Shown here one piece after another: positions 18,950-29,231 of a stretch of DNA of 29,930 nucleotides; positions within the stretch are counted from its first letter, which is position 1; the number at the start of each line of letters is the position of its first letter. A program made the position numbers and the translations under genes. Under the pieces are notes generated by a model. The model did no database searches. It was not told the origin of the DNA and was given only the letters and a program-made list of their open reading frames with translations. Source of the stretch: Sphaeroforma sirkka (lineage: Eukaryota > Opisthokonta > Ichthyosporea > Ichthyophonida); NCBI GenBank assembly GCA_001586965.3, contig LUCW03000684.1, forward strand, positions 35,001 through 64,930. Direction: 5' to 3'.

Positions 18950-20170
18950 GTTCTTATGTAAACGCTTATTCCATTTCTTATTAAAGATACGAAGAAAGTC
19001 GCGAGATTCACGAAATGCATCGGAGGTTATCCAAGCTACTGTCCCATCCATGAAACGGGTCTTGTAGTAAGTGTAACCGTCTTCGGATGTTTTGTCAATT
19101 ATATCTTTGACTTGTGACTCCATAACTGGTACATCAGAATCAAATGAGCGAGCGAATGAGAGTTCGGAGGTAGGGATACGGTGAGTGCCTAGATTGGTTG
19201 CGCTAGTACCATCAATGTTATTCACTTCGTAAGTATCACTCTTCTCATCATGGTAGGAAATAACAAAAGGTCCTATCGTCTTAGAAGAGAGTTCGGTAAC
19301 GTTGGCGTTTCGATTTATAATGTTAACGTAATCGCCGACTTTGAACTGAACAATGTTCTTAGTGTTATTCCATCGGTCATACGCTTTAAGTAGGACGCGA
19401 TTTTTTGTGCTCGAGTAAACAGGGGTAAACAACGTTCTGCATATGCTCGATCTTTTGTAGCCACGGGGTAGCGTGTTTCTCGGGCGCAGTTTTATCAAAC
19501 GTTGCTTGTTATTCACTATAGCGGCCAAAGAAATAGTGAAACGGGAGTGTTCCAGTTTGAGGATTCATGCAGTTATTCATTTGAGTCTGAACCCATTTCA
19601 AATGATAAGGCCACATATCCTCAACGTCGTCTAGTGCGGTACGCAAGAGTTTCTTAGGTTCTCTATGACGTGTCTCATTTGCACCCTGCGTTTGAGGTTT
19701 GTAAGGAACACCACGCCTATGGGTCATGCCTGATACGAGTATAAGTGCCTCCATTACGTCGGTACAAAACTCACTACCGTTATCAGAACATAGTACTCGG
19801 GGGAAACCGAAGTCATTAAGGACGTGATAGCATAACTCTGCCACTGTTTGCGGGCGTTTGTTCGGTATTGCATAAAGCAAGTTATAGCCCGAAGCCACAC
19901 ATAAGAAATGACAGATATGTACATCGCCAGTATGCTTGGATCGCGGGAGTTTAACCAAATCGACTATGACTCGGCGCATCGGTTGGTCTTCTGTCACACT
20001 TTTTTTAGGGGTGCCCAACCGTATCGCTTGATCTGGTTCTTTTCACAATCAGTACAGCGTCGGTATACTTCACGTATGGTTTCTTTCAGCGCCGGGTGAT
20101 CAAGCCCTGCACGAATAGCCATTTTATAAGTATGCTCATATGCTCGATGCGTTAAATTATGTATAATTTT
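18950..20170 (-). other. Integrase with GPF module and chromodomain-like tail
   Basis: The zinc-binding part is H-X3-H-X30-C-X2-C (20161 to about 20045). The catalytic triad is D in VIVDLVKLP, D in LCSDNGSEF and E in GANETRHRE, with exactly 35 residues between the last two. Then come VGDYVNI, a KTIGPFVIS module (GPY/F, near 19270) and, at about 19117-18977, VKDIIDKTSEDGYTYYKTRF followed by DGTVAWI, which has the hydrophobic and aromatic spacing of a chromodomain. Chromovirus chromodomains guide integration to modified histones. Two homopolymer frameshifts and one TAA interrupt the coding. Confidence 0.82.
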
Positions 20171-20708
20171 AACTCTACTTTCGAGCTCCTCTAAGTCAGT
20201 CAGATTCTGCGTAACGCTGGCTGGATGAACCATAGTCCTGTTGGAAAGGGCAACCTCAGTATCAGGAGGGGTAGACTCCTGAGATACATAATTGACAACA
20301 TTGTATTGTTGAAGTGTCTTCTTCAGTTGTTTCGCAACTCCTGGCTGTTCTTTAAGCAGCGCTTTAAGTAGTTGAGTGCGAGCTTCAGGTTCTCTTAGAG
20401 TTTTGAGTCTTTGATCCATGGCCTTAGCTAGTTCCATGTTTTTTACGATCTAATGCCGTTTCAATCGGCATTACCTCGACTGCAATCTTGTTGGGTGCAT
20501 GTGTTGTACGAGTCTTGAGCTTTTGTTCAAACTCTTTAGACTCCTCTAGTTTAGCTAAGAATTCGGTTGAGGGTTTCCACTTAGTGGTACCTGCAGGACC
20601 GATGCGACAAACAATGGTGTGTTTCCAAGGCGTCTTCTTAATAGAATAGGATCCCTGATACAAGAACGTGTCGGTTTCACGGTCGACATAAATAGGTTCG
20701 TCTTGAAT

Positions 20709-20996
20709 CATATTAATTAAATCACGTATCCATGGGTCGGAGTTACGTAAGGGACAACACAGCGTAATGGTAGATTTAGTAATATTAACATAATTTAACA
20801 ACTGTGCGATAAGTTGACAAGGTGGGTTAGCCCACGCATTATGGTTTGATAAGTCAAGCTGAAATGCATCACCTTTAGGATGAGTCAACGACCTATATTC
20901 AGAAACCTGTTTGTTATGTTCTGCGGCGAACATATCAACAGTAAATGGACCCCATCGTGATTGAGCGAGGTTAAACCATTTCTTATTTAGCATCCA
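20709..20996 (-). other. Dam-like (N6-adenine methyltransferase) domain after RNase H
   Basis: Within the pol frame, residues about 305-400 of the long ORF read W..PFTVDMFAAEHNKQV, then a Y-S-x7-DAFQ segment, WANPPCQLI, and a hydrophobic strand TITLCCPLRNSDPWI. The pattern D-x-F-A...DA...W...NPP...P....PW is the one I know from the Dam-like domain that follows RNase H in DIRS-type retroelements and in some phage methyltransferases. NPP is the methyltransferase motif IV position. Whether it is active cannot be judged. Confidence 0.65.
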
Positions 20997-22913
20997 ATCG
21001 GTTGTTAATAACTCCTTGACTGTTTTCTGGTAGTCGGGCACAAGTCGAGAGAGCATGTCAGGAAGATGGTTATGTATTCCTGGTATGTGTGTTATATTAA
21101 AAGCGAACTTGGCAATAATGTCATGCCAGCGGCTCACCAACTGTGAATCAGGGTTCATATCTTTTAAGTATGTTAAAGACTTTTGATCACAGGCGACAGT
21201 AAAGTAACTTCCATAAAGGTAGTCTTCAAACTGTCTTAGCGCAGTAACTATAGCAAGGAGCTCTTGTTTAACGGTAGGGTAATTCCGTTGACTCTTATTA
21301 TAACTCTTGCTAAAGAATTGTATGTAGCGCGGTTTACCATTTATCGTTTGGTAAAGCACTCCACCTACCACTCGATCTGAAGCGTCGGTTGCTACTTGGA
21401 ATGGGACACCATCCACAGGGTACTGCATGATGGGTGCGTCCATTACTTTACTTTTGACTAGTTTAAATGCATCATCACATTCTTTAGTCCAAAGCTTTCC
21501 CAAAGGTCCTTTGTGCAGCCGTAGGTGACTGAAAGGCTTTAAGTAATGAGAAAGATGCGGTACCGAATCCGAGAAGAAGTTAACAAACCCACACACAGAG
21601 TTCACATCTCTTCCAGTAATTGGTGTTGATAAATCCAACAGAAACTGTTTCTTGCCAGGATCAATTTCTACCCCTGCTGCAGATACTTTGTAGCCAAGTA
21701 AGTGTATAGTATCTTTAGCAAAAGAACACTTGTCTTCGTTAATCTTGAGTTTAGCATGATTAAGTCGCTTTAAGACTTCTTTAACGAGTTTAGCATGTTC
21801 ATGTGCTGTCTTTGTAAAGATAACTATATCATCTAAATAGACTGATACGTTATACGACAGGTCCGCAAATAGTTCCATCATAACTTGTTGGAAGAAAGAA
21901 GGTAACATGGTAAGCCTTCAGGTGCACCTTTAAACTGGTACTTCTTACCTTGCCAAGTAAAGGAAAAGTATTTCCTATGAGGTTGATATATTTGTAGTTG
22001 ATGGAATGCAGCTTTTAAGTCTATCTTGGAAAAGATAGTCGCACCTCCATTTTGGGTAGTATCTCGCTTATCTTAGGTAAGGAAAACTATGTTGCGGAAT
22101 TAGTTTGTTGATTGGCGACAGGTCTAGTACTACTCTTGTTTTACTAAAGGTTCCATCAGATTTATATTGATCGACCGCTAAGAGAGCTAAGTTAACTGGG
22201 GTTGCATCATAATTGATTTCAATTAGACCCTGTTTTAACCAATCTTCGATTTGGGTTTTGACAACGTCTTTGTGTCTCCAACTCACGTAGTTATGTGAAG
22301 GACACTTTAACTTAGAGAAGTCGACGTTTGTTAAGTCAAGTCTAACGTACCCATTAGAGAACTTAAACATACACCAGTCAGTTATTGCAATCTTCCTGTT
22401 TTGTATAATTAAGTCCATAATTATATCGGTGAAGTGCGGAATCATATCCTTTGCTTCACCTTCCGGAGGTTTAGGTATCTTTAACATATTATCATCTGAC
22501 TGATCTTTATTCGGGTCTAGCCCATTAGGCAGACCAGTGAGTGTTATACCTAAACTGAGAAGATCAGTCATACCTATAATTAAATCGTATTTCTGAGACA
22601 TGTCAGTAACGATTAGGTGAGTCTTCACTTCTCTTCTATCTGACAGCATTATGTGTGCATAGTCAATGGCTTGTTCGCAAGTAGTAACTTTGCCATTTCC
22701 CAAGATTAAATCAGTTGTTTCGTTATGGACAGCCATATCTGTAGCGTAGGCTACTCGGCGTGAGATAGCAGAGACTTCAGCCCCTGGATCAAATAGTGCC
22801 ATAACTTTTTCTCCATTTACGAAAACTGTTTGAAAGATACTTTCATCTCCTTTGGTATAGATTTTATTGAACATTTTCTCATAATCTTGCTCTAGTGCGC
22901 ACATATGGTACTG

Positions 22914-24953
22914 TCAGTGCTTAACTTGGACGTCCGGTAAGTCCTTGCAATCCTCTTTGTGCCAACCGTTAGTACCCTTGCAAATAGCACACTCTTTCAT
23001 ATAGTGTCCAAAATCTGGCTTGCCTGGTGCACACTTAACAGGGTCGTGTCTACCATTCCACTTGCCATTACGTTTTGTGAGGTTGTAACCACACTTCTTG
23101 CAAGGCCCTCTCACCTTCTTATCACCTTTCGGTTCGGTAGAAGTAGAGCCAGTACCCCCCCCTCCAGTAGTAGTGCGAGGTTTCTTAGTACTACGCGCAG
23201 TATTAGTCTCTACTGCGTTTCGCTTAGTGGGCTGGGTGTAGCTCGTGGTACTAAGTACTCTAGTAGAGGAATTGGTATGCTTGTGTATTATCTTCTCAAA
23301 GACAGACCAAGGCATAGATCATAAATCACCATAGGCGATGATGTCATCATTGACTTTCTTAAAGAGGTTAGCTCCCAGAGTCTCCATCATCTGACAAATT
23401 AATAAATATTCGCCAGTATAGGTACGACCACCCATCCGAGTATTCATATGTGTCATATGAGCTAGAGCACCTCGAATAGTGGTATCGTTTGCAAAGAACT
23501 TGCGAGACTCTAGAAGTTCACGGTCACGTGCATCTTCAAAAAAAGGTGTTAAGTATATTATCATGCAACTGGTGCCAGGGTAGGGCTTTCCAGTTGGGCT
23601 CATGACCTTCAAGATAGTTCGCCATTCACCTGGCTCACAGAAATGAATATAGGCATTCATCATCTGCTTATCCTTAAGGCTGGCAGACTCCTTAAGTTGG
23701 TCGAAGGCCTTCAGTGTCTCCACTGTACTCTCATTAGTAGAGAAATCGACCTCAGCCTGCGCGTTACTTAGCTGCTTTATAAAGCTTGGTTCTAAGTGTT
23801 CACGAGGCTCATGCTCAGTGCTACGGGCTGCTAGTGCCAAGATGGTGTCTATTTCCTTTCTCTTGTTATCGATTAGATAGCGAATGTTATCCGCTTTCCT
23901 ATCGTCAAGGTCAGAGTCATTCAATAGACGGTCCTCAAGGACTTGCATACCAGAGCGTAATAGCCTGAGACGAGTATGTCTGGTTCTCACTTCCTCATCC
24001 TCAGGATTAGAGCGGGAACTCTCTAACGAGGTACTGGTGTAGCGATTGCCAAAATCGTGATTACCAGGGTTAGTTGACAAATGAGGGTCGATATTACGAG
24101 GATGGTAAGCCTCATCGAGTTCCATACGATCATATCCTCTGACAGGGTTAGGTTTGTCAAGAGGATGGTCAATGGTAGCATCAGAGCTATAGAGATTAAA
24201 TTTTGAAATATTATCTCTCTCGCCAGTGGTAACTGGCTTAGTGGTAAACATACTGGCTGGTAAACCAGTAGGTCTCGGGTTCGAAACTCGGCCCGAATTT
24301 TTCTTCTTCTTCGGTATAGGAAGAATATCAGCCAAGCGGGACACGATAGAGGGGTCCACAACTGCTGCTGCCGCTAGCTCCTTCAAGAGCGCTTCAGTGC
24401 GGTTCAATTGGCGTCGAGATTGAGAGAATCCAACCACTCGTTGTCAAGTTATGGCGTCCTCAGCTTCGGCCCCAAGATTTGAGCTGAATGGAATGGCTTC
24501 TCCATCGATGGCGAAACCGAAATTTTCGGACAGGTCCAATACTTCCTTTTCACTCCGGATTTGTGCTGGAGTGTCCTTTAGATGTGGAGTTATAATGCCC
24601 CCGACATTCGTATCCACGAATTTTCCAGCCTTTCGACGTTTATCCCCAATATTTGACGGCACGTGGTCAGGGGGGCAAGCTGGGGTCCTGAGCTTCACTC
24701 CTAGGTGATACACGGACGCTGGTGAGCCTTTCCCCGGTAGTAGATACCTCTTCTTCCAAGGCTTTAGGATCCGACGAGTCATCCTCAGAATAATCCTCTG
24801 TACCAACCTCAGAATTTGCTTCCCCAACAGTATCCTCGGCAGGCTCAACTCCAGACAGGCTAGGTGTTTCCACAGGGACCTCAGGAACCTCGGCAGGCTT
24901 AGCAGGCTTAGAGCTAGCGGCTCCCTTGCCTTTAAAAAAGTACCCTTAGCCAT
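22914..24953 (-). pseudogene. gag: Chromovirus gag, broken
   Basis: Starts at MAKGT (24953). An acidic, probably disordered N-terminal part continues in a second frame after a shift at a T6 run (about 24930) and returns at a C6 run (about 24675). An in-frame TGA (24446-24444) precedes a 372-codon stretch rich in charged helices that should be the capsid-like region; a second in-frame TGA follows at 23321-23319. The last 133 codons hold a basic linker with a Gly run and two zinc knuckles: C-X2-C-X14-H-X4-C, then C-X2-C-X6-H-X3-C (EC-AICKGTNGWHKEDC). The frame ends at a third TGA (22916-22914), with the protease in the same frame. Gag would package element RNA in cytoplasmic particles. Confidence 0.85.
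24235..24298 (+). other. tRNA-like A-box/B-box sequence antisense to gag
   Basis: TGGCTTAGTGG fits the pol III A box; GGTTCGAAACT fits the B box and forms a five-pair T-arm (TCGGG/CTCGG). An anticodon-like stem TACTG/CAGTA is present, but its loop is ten bases. The flanks do not pair as an acceptor stem, so this is not an intact tRNA gene. It could be a tRNA or SINE relic or an internal pol III promoter. Confidence 0.45.
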
Positions 24954-25034
24954 AGTATTTTCTGGATAGAAAATCGATGTCAGACAGTCTAGAAGCAGTA
25001 CACTACTGTAACTACTAAATAACTGAAAAAAATA

Positions 25035-25604
25035 TGTAAACTTCGATGGATAAAAATACAATTTAGTCAGTTAGGATTTAGCAGTGGTAGCTTGTGTAAG
25101 AATGATCGGGACTGCCTCTTGTTAAGAGCCTAAATATCCTCGATCACACAGGGCGTACCTCTAGCTGTTCTTTATTGAAAAATTTTCACTAGAAGTACTA
25201 AATGTTCATGACCACTTGCCTAATTTGTAAATAGACATAATAACGTAAGTCACGTTAATACATTAGCTGATATAAATAAAGTTCCATCTGAAGAAAAGTT
25301 AAAAAGAAAAAAAGACTTATTGGATTTTTGGTGATTGGCGGGAGGACCAAAATCTATAAGTAGTAGTTCAGAGATTATAAAATTTAGTTTATAATATCCT
25401 ACATCTACTAATGTCTCAAATAGGTCCAAGTAGATGAGTCATACCAAATACTCAGGCTATTGGAGCCATCAAAGTGAATTTAGAACACTTTGGAAATATT
25501 GGAAAAAGAGCTTGTACTAAATTATTTAAAATACAAATAAAAAACCAATGTATTATCTCAATTGATCTTGATATTTTAGACTGACCGGAGGCCGTATTTC
25601 TACA
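25035..25604 (-). repeat. 5' LTR of the chromovirus
   Basis: 570 bp with the same ends as the left copy. Over roughly 550 aligned bases I count about five substitutions and two one-base indels between the LTRs, plus the one longer indel. Confidence 0.93.
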
Positions 25605-25608
25605 AAAC
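25605..25608. repeat. Target site duplication (right)
   Basis: AAAC immediately after the TACA end of the right LTR, matching 17966-17969. Confidence 0.75.
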
Positions 25609-26690
25609 TATATCCAGCACTATTGGCACAATCACATGCACAACCCATACAATATCCAACACACCAAGCTAGGCCCAGGCAGCCAGAGCCCGCAACAGAC
25701 TTCCAGCATCATCGACTTCCACGATATCAACTCTCAATAACACCACAACAGAACCACCCACCACAACAACACTACAAAACGATCTTTCCACTATAACACC
25801 AAGAATACCCACTACCTGTAACAAACTATGATTCAGGGCTCACCTGTGACAGAACGCATCTATCGAACAGTTGAATGAAGCCCTAATCCTCCCCCTCTCT
25901 CCCTCGTACGGTAGAAGGAAGGTACATCAACCATACTCGCCACCCTCGCGCAAAACCTACCAGGGTAAGTTGACACTACACGAAGTCAAGAATAACAACA
26001 GGCTCATAGCTAATACCGATCAAGGTAACGATGCCTTGGTCTTTGGTGAAGGTACTGTATGCCTCCGCAATAAGCGTGAGATATTTAGGACCGCAGCAGA
26101 CGTACTGCAATCCAATATGTATCACTTTATTACAGATGAAGCTGCAGTAGAAGACATGATAGAATACCGTGTCACTATGAGTGGCTGGCCATGCACTTTC
26201 ATGCTGCAGATGCAAACTGTAACCCAAATACAACATCAACGATGTCTACTAGAGACTCACTATTGCGCATCACGCGCATAGCACACCCGCTACACGAATT
26301 TTTCTCGACTACAACTCTATGCGCAATACACTCGCACCAAGTGTGTATGGATACATGCACAAATTAAAAAATACAGCGTGTACATATACACACGATTCCA
26401 AATCCACTCATAAAAACACTAGTTTAATAGTCTCGCACCCCCAACGGTGCTCTCCCGAGAATATTGTCGTACTCGCTGATATATTAGTACAGGGATCACC
26501 AATAGGGTACACGGTCAGTCCGCCAAAAACTATAAATAAGGAACTTTTATCTGTTAAAGACCATTCACTGTTGGCACGAACATCTATTGCGGATAAGATA
26601 GCCCAGAATGTACTTACGGGTCTTATATCTATTTGTGAGGTACGGGAATGTGGTCATATTACTATTTATTCTCTATTGGCGTGCTTATAA
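25609..26690 (+). pseudogene. Second retroelement, Gag-like and pre-RT region, broken
   Basis: Directly right of the chromovirus, one frame is open and Gln/Pro-rich (about 25610-25800). From about 25850 to 26281 another encodes a hydrophilic protein with KLTLHEVKNNNRLIANTDQG and a later FRTAADVLQSNMYHFITDEA. From about 26440 to 26690 a third includes GSPIGYTVSPP and ARTSIADKIAQNVLTGLISI, which resembles the helix before RT in DIRS-type elements (I-x-x-x-I-A-x-E-V-x-x-G-x-I). It is assigned to the same element as the RT downstream by strand and order; the Gag identity is inference. Confidence 0.5.
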
Positions 26691-27225
26691 AATTACGCCG
26701 GGATGGCTCTCTAAAACGTCGACGTTTTCCTCTCTTACCCCTGCCACTCGAGTATCAATCAACACATTAAATTTAGGAAAATTGAGTATATACATTTATG
26801 CCAGGTACTGGAGAATGTTGCTGCAGCCCCCCAAGGTTCCACACTATTCGTGGTGAACATCCGGGTGGCCTTTCGCCTCACCCGGCTACGGGAGGAGGAT
26901 GTAAAATTAGGGAACTTGAGTATATACATTTACGCCAGGTACTAGAGGATGTTGTTGCAGCCCCTTAAGGTTCCACATTATCCGTGGTGGACATCCGAGC
27001 AGCCTTTTGCCTTATCCGGCTACGGAAGGAAGATGTGCCACTGGTTGGATTTTGTCTTTGATCGAGCAGTATACCTTGTCGTTTAGCTTGCGCAGTAGCC
27101 CCTAGATATTCGAGAAAGACTAGGCGCAGCGCTGGATTATATATTTTGAAAACAGATTTAAATTTACGCCGATTTGTCGATGATTTACTAGCTATCTATT
27201 CCCCACTCCAAGGGAATGTCAGTTA
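26690..27225 (+). pseudogene. Reverse transcriptase remnant of a DIRS-like retroelement
   Basis: Recognisable in several frames: LRRDGSLKRRRF (26693 on; the K-x-R-x-x-H approach to RT), VSINTLN, then motif A VVDIRAAFCLIRLRKEDVPL (from about 26980), motif B FSLRSSP (about 27085) followed by IFEKLGAALDYIF-like residues after a frameshift, and motif C RFVDDLLAIYS (27167-27200). The spacing fits an RT palm. The VDI-x-AAF, LRSSP and FVDD wording is closest to DIRS-type RTs, but Ty3-type cannot be excluded. Stops and frameshifts make it non-functional. Confidence 0.72.
26768..27035 (+). repeat. 134-bp tandem duplication over RT motif A
   Basis: Units at 26768-26901 and 26902-27035 share GAGTATATACATTTAYGCCA, GGTTCCACA and a GGCTACGG(G/A)AGGA(G/A)GATG end. 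Both encode a motif A version: VVNIRVAF in the first, VVDIRAAF in the second. Confidence 0.9.
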
Positions 27226-28560
27226 GCTAAGATTTGAGAACTTTTGCACACCTACACATAACCATACATAGGTGTTTTGATTGGCATACTCACTCGTAAC
27301 GTTTCTCTTCTGTCGCATGATTGGCCGGTCCGTAACTGACGGACATGATTTCAAAGTGTATTGACTGAAGTCAACCTACACATAGGTAATGTCGTCATAA
27401 GTAATACTTATACGTCACCGCCAGTCCGTATCACTTCTACCCAATACTAGCTTGTAGTGCTTACCTTCAGCCACCAGCATATATTTTAACTGAATTAGTC
27501 ACTTCCACGAGCTCCTGTACAGTGATGACTGGCTCAGCCCTAGAGGGACACAAATATGAAGTTGTCCCATGCGTATAGCTAGTAAGGTCAGAACTTGTAG
27601 AATGCGGTCGGCACCTGAAAATATTTGTCGTGAATGGTCCATATCCGTCCAGACTGTATCAGTGCCTTACAACGAGTCAACCCATAAACAAAAAAAAAAT
27701 ACCAATTTTTTAACTTAGTAGCCGAAATAGCAAAATAACCTCCATAGCGTTATGCGCATGTGTCATCCACCCTAAGTTGCCGCTCCGCTTGTTAACCCCT
27801 TTCATATGCTGTATGGTCTTATCCAACGCGGAAATCAATTGTTGAGTCCCAGATAATACAATAGTCTAGCATAGTATAGACCTCTGCTTTCGTATTTCAT
27901 CCGGTATTGAATCAGAGGAAAAAAATATGTGGCCACCTCATTAGTATGCCATAGCGACTGCAGATGAATTCCAAGCAGTCGTTTCAAGAATCAAATAACA
28001 GGCATTCTTATTCCCGTAGTAACTTCATTCATCGTGTAACAAAAAAATTACATAACTAATTTGTTTTTTTAGTTAGCTTAACCTGTGAGGAACGTAATGT
28101 AATAAATACAGTAATTCGGTCACTTAAAAAATGTGATCAAAACCAAGTAACACTTAATAAAGAGTGTTAAGTCTGAAATAAGTGAACTCGATCAGAAGTG
28201 CCATTAGGAATGGCGCGCCTGCTATATTTACTAATCACGATCATATGCGGAACGAGACTTTTTTCTACCATCGGGTTATGTGAAAATACCCGTCTTTATG
28301 GTTTCAGATGAGTCATCACTTCCATCCCATTAAATTCTCTATTCCACTAATCGGTCCGGTCCTCTGGTTCAATCCTCAAATAATTCCCTAGGCCCGATCC
28401 TCTGGTCCGATTCTCAAATATTCCCTTAGGTCCGGGTCCTCTGGTCTGATCTCTCAAATATTCCTTTGGGTCCGGTCCTCTGGTCCGGTCGAAATTTCTC
28501 TGTAGGGTCCGGTCCTCAGATCCGGTCCTAAATATCCGCCTAGGGTACTTTGTCCACAGG
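27226..28560. other. Gene-poor stretch between RT and RNase H remnants
   Basis: About 1.3 kb separates RT motif C from the next recognisable element coding, longer than expected for this family. It is AT-rich, without a convincing ORF, and ends in the 38-39-bp minisatellite. It may be a further insertion; I see no clear terminal repeats. Confidence 0.45.
28352..28545. repeat. 38-39-bp minisatellite, five copies
   Basis: Unit GGTCCGGTCCTCTGGTCCG plus CTCAAATATTCCCTTA. CCTCTGGT occurs at 28361, 28399, 28438 and 28477, with CCTCAGAT at 28514. On the minus strand three copies stay in one frame as 13-residue units of the type RTRGPGPKGIFEN. Confidence 0.88.
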
Positions 28561-28569
28561 CTTATCCTC

Positions 28570-29231
28570 CCAGAGACGCGCTGCTCATCACACGCTACTG
28601 CTGTCATGGCATAACCGCACCACAGCTACGGCTCACGACATCGCATCTCTCGGTGGGAAACTGATTGGCTCTGCACAATAATCCCACAAGCCCGGCCATA
28701 CACCTCATGGGTCTAATGGCTACCACGAAAAGAGCCTGCCACTCATAAACTTGTTCGCGTGTCCTAGGCGGTGCGCCAGGACATTCGCTGCTCCTCGCTG
28801 CGGATACACCAATTAATGGTTGGGTACATCACTGATTCAACGCCCAATACTGCTGAATATAACAATCATCGTAGACGCATGCACATCGATCGGTGGCGGA
28901 TGTTCTATATCGTCCGGAGAGTGGTATTTTTTTTTTTCCCACCACCATCACATGTTGAATTCAGGCGACAAGCTATTCTCAATCACAGCACTCGAACTAT
29001 TGGCAATTGTATATATGGCAGACATATTTGGCGCAAGATGGAGAGACACACAGTTAACATAATATCTGACAACCTTGGTGCAGTCGCTGCAATCAAGACC
29101 TGCACTAGCCCTATACCCAAAATGTTGACTTTTGCTGCGTATGCAGACGATAACCGAAATCTACTATTATATAGCAATCACATGCGCACACATACCTGGG
29201 TAGATAAGACGCGATTTTCCGCAACAAAATG
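28570..29231 (+). pseudogene. RNase H remnant of the DIRS-like retroelement
   Basis: Upstream, HDIASLGGKLIGSAQ and a following ARPYT resemble the segment between RT and RNase H. RNase H itself starts with IIVDACTSIGGGCS (first Asp, about 28870) and continues past a poly-T run to ITALELLAIVYMADIFGARW (catalytic Glu). After a frameshift near 29055 it resumes as VNIISDNLGAVAAIKT (catalytic Asp) and ends around HTWVDKT. The D...E...SDN order is clear. Frame changes show it is dead. Confidence 0.75.

Larger units (their letters stand above)
18692..22913 (-). pseudogene. pol: Chromovirus pol (protease, RT, RNase H, Dam-like domain, integrase), broken
   Basis: Follows gag in frame after a TGA. Protease: LFDPGAEVSAIS (22790; the DPG variant of the D-T/S-G active site) and later LIIGM. 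RT: RVVLDLSPINKLI near 22130, then three frameshifts between about 22070 and 21910, then YLDDIVIF (21839). RNase H: ATDAS, KQELLAI and ACDQKSL (about 21390-21180). A Dam-like domain follows (20996-20709). A frame change at an A6 run (20445) leads to the integrase. Further lesions are at an A7 run (20005), a TAA (19511-19509) and an A6 run (about 19400). The stop at 18692 ends the tail. The encoded enzymes would copy the element RNA to cDNA and integrate it; this copy cannot make them intact. Confidence 0.9.
17970..25604 (-). mobile_element. Ty3/gypsy chromovirus LTR retrotransposon
   Basis: 7635 bp, transcribed on the minus strand, with TG...CA LTRs (595 and 570 bp) and a 4-bp AAAC target duplication. 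In element orientation the order is LTR, gag with zinc knuckles, protease, RT, RNase H, Dam-like domain, integrase, GPF module, chromodomain-like tail, short purine tract, LTR. RT-before-IN order and the GPF/chromodomain C-terminus place it with Ty3/gypsy chromoviruses. All coding regions carry stops or frameshifts. It sits inside a second, plus-strand retroelement. Confidence 0.93.

Noticed and set aside
20436..20450. AAAAAAC slippery heptamer in pol suggesting programmed -1 frameshifting
   Set aside because: The heptamer is out of phase for a -1 shift; the frame change needed is +1. Other breaks also lie in homopolymers, so an indel is the simpler reading.
22785..22795. Mutated protease active site (DPG instead of DSG or DTG)
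   Set aside because: DPG variants are familiar in Ty3/gypsy proteases, so this is not evidence of decay.
24925..24935. TTTTTTA slippery heptamer near the gag start
   Set aside because: A compensating change follows in a C6 run about 250 bases later, so this looks like paired indels rather than recoding.
27210..28080. AGTTAGCT sequences as terminal inverted repeats of a DNA transposon
   Set aside because: The two occurrences are mostly in direct orientation, short and without target duplications.
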